This document shows positions 61,245-64,000 of a stretch of 64,000 nt of DNA, in pieces. The DNA is taken from assembly GCA_028023455.1 (NCBI GenBank), contig JAQFVV010006272.1, positions 1,079,501 to 1,143,500 of the forward strand. The letters run 5' to 3'. Position 1 is the stretch's first letter. Every line of letters starts with the position of its first letter. Both the position numbers and the translations under genes were made by a program. The notes beneath the pieces are model-generated. The model ran no database searches, had not been told where the DNA came from, and saw nothing but the letters and a program-made list of their open reading frames with translations. The stretch is from Epiperipatus broadwayi (lineage: Eukaryota; Onychophora; Udeonychophora; Euonychophora; Peripatidae).

Positions 61245-61373
61245 ATGCTTAATGGTTTAACACCAATCCTGCCTAATAGGATAGTGGTAGCTATGGTTGT
61301 AAAAGAGCCAAAGACACCAAAATGTATGGGTGCTGAACTGAGTTCAGACCCAAATGACTATATAAGCTATTGA
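61245..61373 (+). CDS. short conserved frame in the ribozyme unit (42 codons)
   Basis: From ATG 61245 to TGA 61371-61373 the unit encodes 42 residues with GLTPILPNRIVVAMVVKEPK in the middle and AELSSD near the end. The same frame is open in the diverged solo copy at 9.9 kb (SLTPVLPNRIMVTVVIKESK, minus strand) and in the PLE centre at 28.5 kb (GLKPVLPNRILVAMIIKEPK, minus). Changes are often conservative. It may be the N-terminal part of the PLE ORF, which would have to begin in the terminal unit, or a fossil of it. It recurs in each array unit at 456-base steps. Translation is not shown. Confidence 0.35.
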   Translation: MLNGLTPILPNRIVVAMVVKEPKTPKCMGAELSSDPNDYISY

Positions 61374-61497
61374 GCTTAGATTGAAAATATTTTTTGTATT
61401 TTCAATTTCATTCTCATAGTTTTGTAGTTAACTAGAGATAAAAGGTGGTTGCTAGAGGGTTGCATTAGATCCTAAGATCTAGATGCAGTGCTCTCAG

Positions 61498-61556
61498 ATC
61501 CAAAGCTCCTCACTGACGAAGGCCACAAGCCAGAAACTAGTCTGGGGATATTGGAT
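61498..61556 (+). ncRNA. type I hammerhead ribozyme, unit 1
   Basis: Stem I: ATCC pairs with GGAT and TCCTCA with TGGGGA across an internal loop. Core CTGACGA is at 61513-61519, stem II is GGC/GCC with loop CACAA, then come GAAA (61533-61536) and a two-pair stem III in ACTAGT. Cleavage is expected after C61542. All required core residues are present. ACTAGT is self-complementary, so two transcripts or two adjacent units could form a longer shared stem III, as proposed for other short-stem-III hammerheads. Confidence 0.9.
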
Positions 61557-61953
61557 AGGTAGGCATTAGATAGGGATTTTATGCACAAGCCTTCTGGCGT
61601 CCATTGATTACTCTGTTTAGCACAGGTGGCAATACTGTGTGGAGAGTTTTGCTCTGTTTATCAACAATTAATGTGCTAGTATAGGGGATGTGATCATGTG
61701 ATGCTTAATGATTTAACACCAATCCTGCCTAATAGGATAGTGGTGGCTATGATTGTAAAAAAGCCAAAGACACCAAAATGTATGGGTGCTGAACTGAGTT
61801 CAGACCCATATGACTATATAAGCTATTGAGCTTAGATTGAAAATATTTTTTGTGTTTTCAATTTCATTCTCATAGTTTTGTAGTTAAGTAGAGATAAAAG
61901 GTGGTTGGTAGAGGGTTGCATTAGATCCTAAGATCTAGATGCAGTGCTCTCAG

Positions 61954-62012
61954 ATCCAAAGCTCCTCACTGACGAAGGCCACAAGCCAGAAACTAGTCTG
62001 GGGATATTGGAT
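61954..62012 (+). ncRNA. type I hammerhead ribozyme, unit 2
   Basis: Core CTGACGA at 61969, exactly 456 bases after unit 1, with GAAA, CTAGTC and both parts of stem I unchanged. Predicted active. Confidence 0.9.
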
Positions 62013-62409
62013 GAGTAGGCATTAGATAGGGATTTTATGCACAAGCCTTCTGGCATCCATTGATTACTCTGTTTAGCACAGGTGGCAATACTGTGTGGAG
62101 AGTTTTGCTCTGTTTATCAACAATTAATGTGCTAGTATAGGGAATGTGATCATGTGATGCTTAATGATTTAACACCAATCCTGCCTAATAGGATAGTGGT
62201 GGCTATGGTTGTAAAAGAGCCAAAGACACCAAAATGTATGGGTGCTGAACTGAGTTCAGACCCATATGACTATATAAGCTATTGAGCTTAGATTGAAAAT
62301 ATTTTTTGTGTTTTCAATTTCATTCTCATAGTTTTGTAGTTAAGTAGAGATAAAAGGTGGTTGCTAGAGGGTTGCATTAGATCCTAAGATCTAGATGCAG
62401 TGCTCTCAG

Positions 62410-62468
62410 ATCCAAAGCTCCTCACTGACGAAGGCCACAAGCCAGAAACTAGTCTGGGGATATTGGAT
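62410..62468 (+). ncRNA. type I hammerhead ribozyme, unit 3
   Basis: Core CTGACGA at 62425, identical to unit 2 across the motif. Predicted active. Confidence 0.9.
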
Positions 62469-62865
62469 GAGTAGGCATTAGATAGGGATTTTATGCACAA
62501 GCCTTCTGGCATCCATTGATTACTCTGTTTAGCACAGGTGGCAATACTGTATGGAGAGTTTTGCTCTGTTTATCAACAATTAATGTGCTAGTATAGGAAA
62601 TGTGATCATGTGATGCTTAATGGTTTAACAACAATCCTGCCTAATAGGATAGTGGTGGCTATGGTTGTAAAAGAGCCAAAGACACCAAAATGTATGGGTG
62701 CTGAACTGAGTTCAGACCCATATGACTATATAAGCTATTGAGCTTAGATTGAAAATATTTTTTGTGTTTTCAATTTCATTCTCATAGTTTTGTAGTTAAG
62801 TAGAGATAAAAGGAAGTTGCTAGAGGGTTGCATTAGATCTTAAGATCTAGATGCAGTGCTCTCAG

Positions 62866-62924
62866 ATCCAAAGCTCCTCACTGACAAAGGCCACAATCCA
62901 GAAACTAGTCTGGGGATATTGGAT
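62866..62924 (+). ncRNA. hammerhead ribozyme, unit 4, predicted inactive
   Basis: The core reads CTGACAA at 62881, so the invariant G8 is A. The stem II base paired at 11.4 is also changed (CACAATCC in place of CACAAGCC). G8 acts in catalysis in this ribozyme class, so cleavage should be lost. A transcript would then keep units 4 and 5 joined as a dimer. Confidence 0.85.
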
Positions 62925-63321
62925 GAGTAGGCATTAGATAGGGATTTTATGCACAAGCCTTCTGGCATCCATTGATTACTCTGTTTAGCACAGGTGGGAA
63001 TACTGTATGGAGAGTTTTGCTCTGTTTACCAACAATTAATGTGCTAGTAGAGGAAATGTGATCATGTGATGCTTAATGGTTTAACAACAATCCTGCCTAA
63101 TAGGATAGTGGTAGCTATGGCTGTAAAAGAGCCAAAGACACCAAAATGTATGGGTGCTGAACTGAATTCAGACACATATGACTATATAAGCTATTGAGCT
63201 TAGATTGAAAATATTTTTTGTGTTTTCAATTTCATTCTCATAGTTTTGTAGTTAAGTAGAGATAAAAGGTGGTTGCTAGAGGGTTGCATTAGATCCTAAG
63301 ATCTAGATGCCGTGCTCTCAG

Positions 63322-63380
63322 ATCCAAAGCTCCTCACTGACGAAGGCCACAAGCCAGAAACTAGTCTGGGGATATTGGAT
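63322..63380 (+). ncRNA. type I hammerhead ribozyme, unit 5
   Basis: Core CTGACGA at 63337 with intact GAAA, CTAGTC and stem I. Predicted active. It is the last complete ribozyme before the partial unit. Confidence 0.9.
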
Positions 63381-63519
63381 GAGTAAGCATTAGATAAAGA
63401 TTTTATGCACAAGCCTTCTGGCATCCATTGATTACTCTGTTCAGCACAGGTGGCAATACTGTATGGAGAGTTTTGCTCTGTTTATCAACAATTAATGTGC
63501 TAGTATAGGAAATGTGATC

Positions 63520-64000
63520 ATGTAATCTAATTGTTGCTGTTGCATTTTTATAAATATTCTTTAAAATATGACAATATCCTGGATCTATACCTTGATGATC
63601 CCATGCTTTAATCACTGAAGAAATGTGTATAGAATCGAATGCTTTTTCATAATCTACAAATCCAAAACATAATGACAACTCATATTCATTTGTCCTTTCT
63701 ATGACTTCTCTCAATACCTGGATATGATCTATTGTACTAAAACCCTTTTAAATCCAGCTTGTTTTCTTGGTTGGTGGAAATCCAAAGTTCTCTGTAAACG
63801 AGTTGTAATTATATTGGTAAAAATTTTATATAAAACTGATAAAAGGCTGATAGGTCTGTAATTTCTAACATCTTCTTTATCACCTTTTTTAAATATTAAT
63901 ATAATTACTGCATTCTTCCAATCTTCCGGTAAATCTTTATCATTTAGACATTTGGTATATAACTTTGCTAAAATTGTTTCTATTTCTTCACCTGCTTCTT
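63520..64000 (-). mobile_element. RTE-type LINE, copy 5, continuation
   Basis: After the second target-site copy the RTE sequence resumes in register with 61107-61123 and runs off the window end. The frame at 63403-63714 gives FVDYEKAFDSIH and the residues before motif B. Further on (63730-64000) the RT N-terminal part is present in broken frames. The 5' end and any endonuclease lie beyond the window. Confidence 0.9.

Larger units (their letters stand above)
61107..63536 (+). mobile_element. retrozyme-like PLE unit array in RTE copy 5
   Basis: A 2396-bp insertion (61124-63519) lies in RTE copy 5 between two copies of ATGTAATCTAATTGTTG (61107-61123, 63520-63536). The outermost four bases, ATGT, could belong to the element, so the TSD is 13-17 bp. 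It consists of a 25-base inverted arm, five units of exactly 456 bp starting at 61149, 61605, 62061, 62517 and 62973, and a 91-bp partial unit from 63429. No indel separates any two units. Each full unit has one plus-sense hammerhead. No RT or other enzyme is encoded. The layout matches retrozymes, which are mobilised in trans, and related PLE sequence is at 27-30 kb. Confidence 0.85.

Noticed and set aside
61107-63536. CRISPR array or classical satellite
   Set aside because: Units of 456 bp abut without spacers, the flanks show a target-site duplication, and each unit has a ribozyme. A CRISPR array has short repeats with unique spacers, and a satellite would not sit as one discrete insertion.
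63403-63714. 103-residue frame as one protein
   Set aside because: Its C-terminal third is translated from the ribozyme array; only the part before the TSD is RTE coding sequence.

Overview
The window is strongly AT-rich, repeat-dominated DNA from an animal nuclear genome, most likely an invertebrate. The evidence is its transposon content: five copies or part-copies of one RTE-type LINE, an L1/Tx1-like LINE, Penelope-like elements (PLEs) with GIY-YIG domains, tRNA-derived short elements, a pogo/Tigger-like remnant, MITE-like palindromes and a tRNA retropseudogene. I recognise no host protein-coding gene. The species cannot be named from the sequence. Nearly every long reading frame is a piece of a broken transposon.

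Layout: 1-9.8 kb is AT-rich filler with an 82-bp tandem duplication and a foldback insertion (4948-5336) bounded by a 19-bp target-site duplication (TSD). At 9.85-10.42 kb is a 543-bp solo PLE terminal unit with a hammerhead ribozyme. At 10.4-11.7 kb lies a decayed coiled-coil, gag-like reading frame, followed by a 1945-bp DNA transposon with 47-bp inverted ends and an 8-bp TSD (11681-13641). SINE-like copies lie at 14.3 and 14.7 kb. A decayed LINE reverse transcriptase (RT) lies at 18.3-19.7 kb, and a near-complete minus-strand RTE element at 19985-23230. A palindromic MITE (24.4 kb) and a possible solo LTR (24.8-26.4 kb) come before two head-to-head PLE copies (26727-30213) joined through a hammerhead-bearing terminal unit. 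An L1/Tx1-like LINE with a CCHC ORF1 and an inverted 3' part fills 33.2-37.9 kb. RTE copies follow at 42.4-44.0 kb (+), 48.5-52.5 kb (-, one nested in another) and 60.2-64 kb (-, running off the end). A tRNA-Gly retropseudogene is at 47.3 kb, degenerate noncoding repeats at 53-56.8 kb and a pogo/Tigger-like remnant at 57.5-58.0 kb.

The most interesting locus is 61107-63536. Inside an RTE copy sits a 2396-bp insertion with a 13-17 bp TSD. It is five exact 456-bp tandem units plus a partial sixth, carries no RT gene, and each complete unit holds a type I hammerhead ribozyme. Four of the five have an intact catalytic core. This is the architecture of a retrozyme: a non-autonomous element expected to make unit-length (456-nt) circular RNA. 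Related terminal units occur in the PLE pair (27-30 kb), in the 543-bp solo copy and in a 56-bp micro-insertion at 56.9 kb. One window therefore holds a plausible autonomous parent family (PLE with RT and GIY-YIG) and three size classes of non-autonomous, ribozyme-linked derivatives, each with its own TSD. The link between parent and derivatives is inferred from shared sequence and is not demonstrated.
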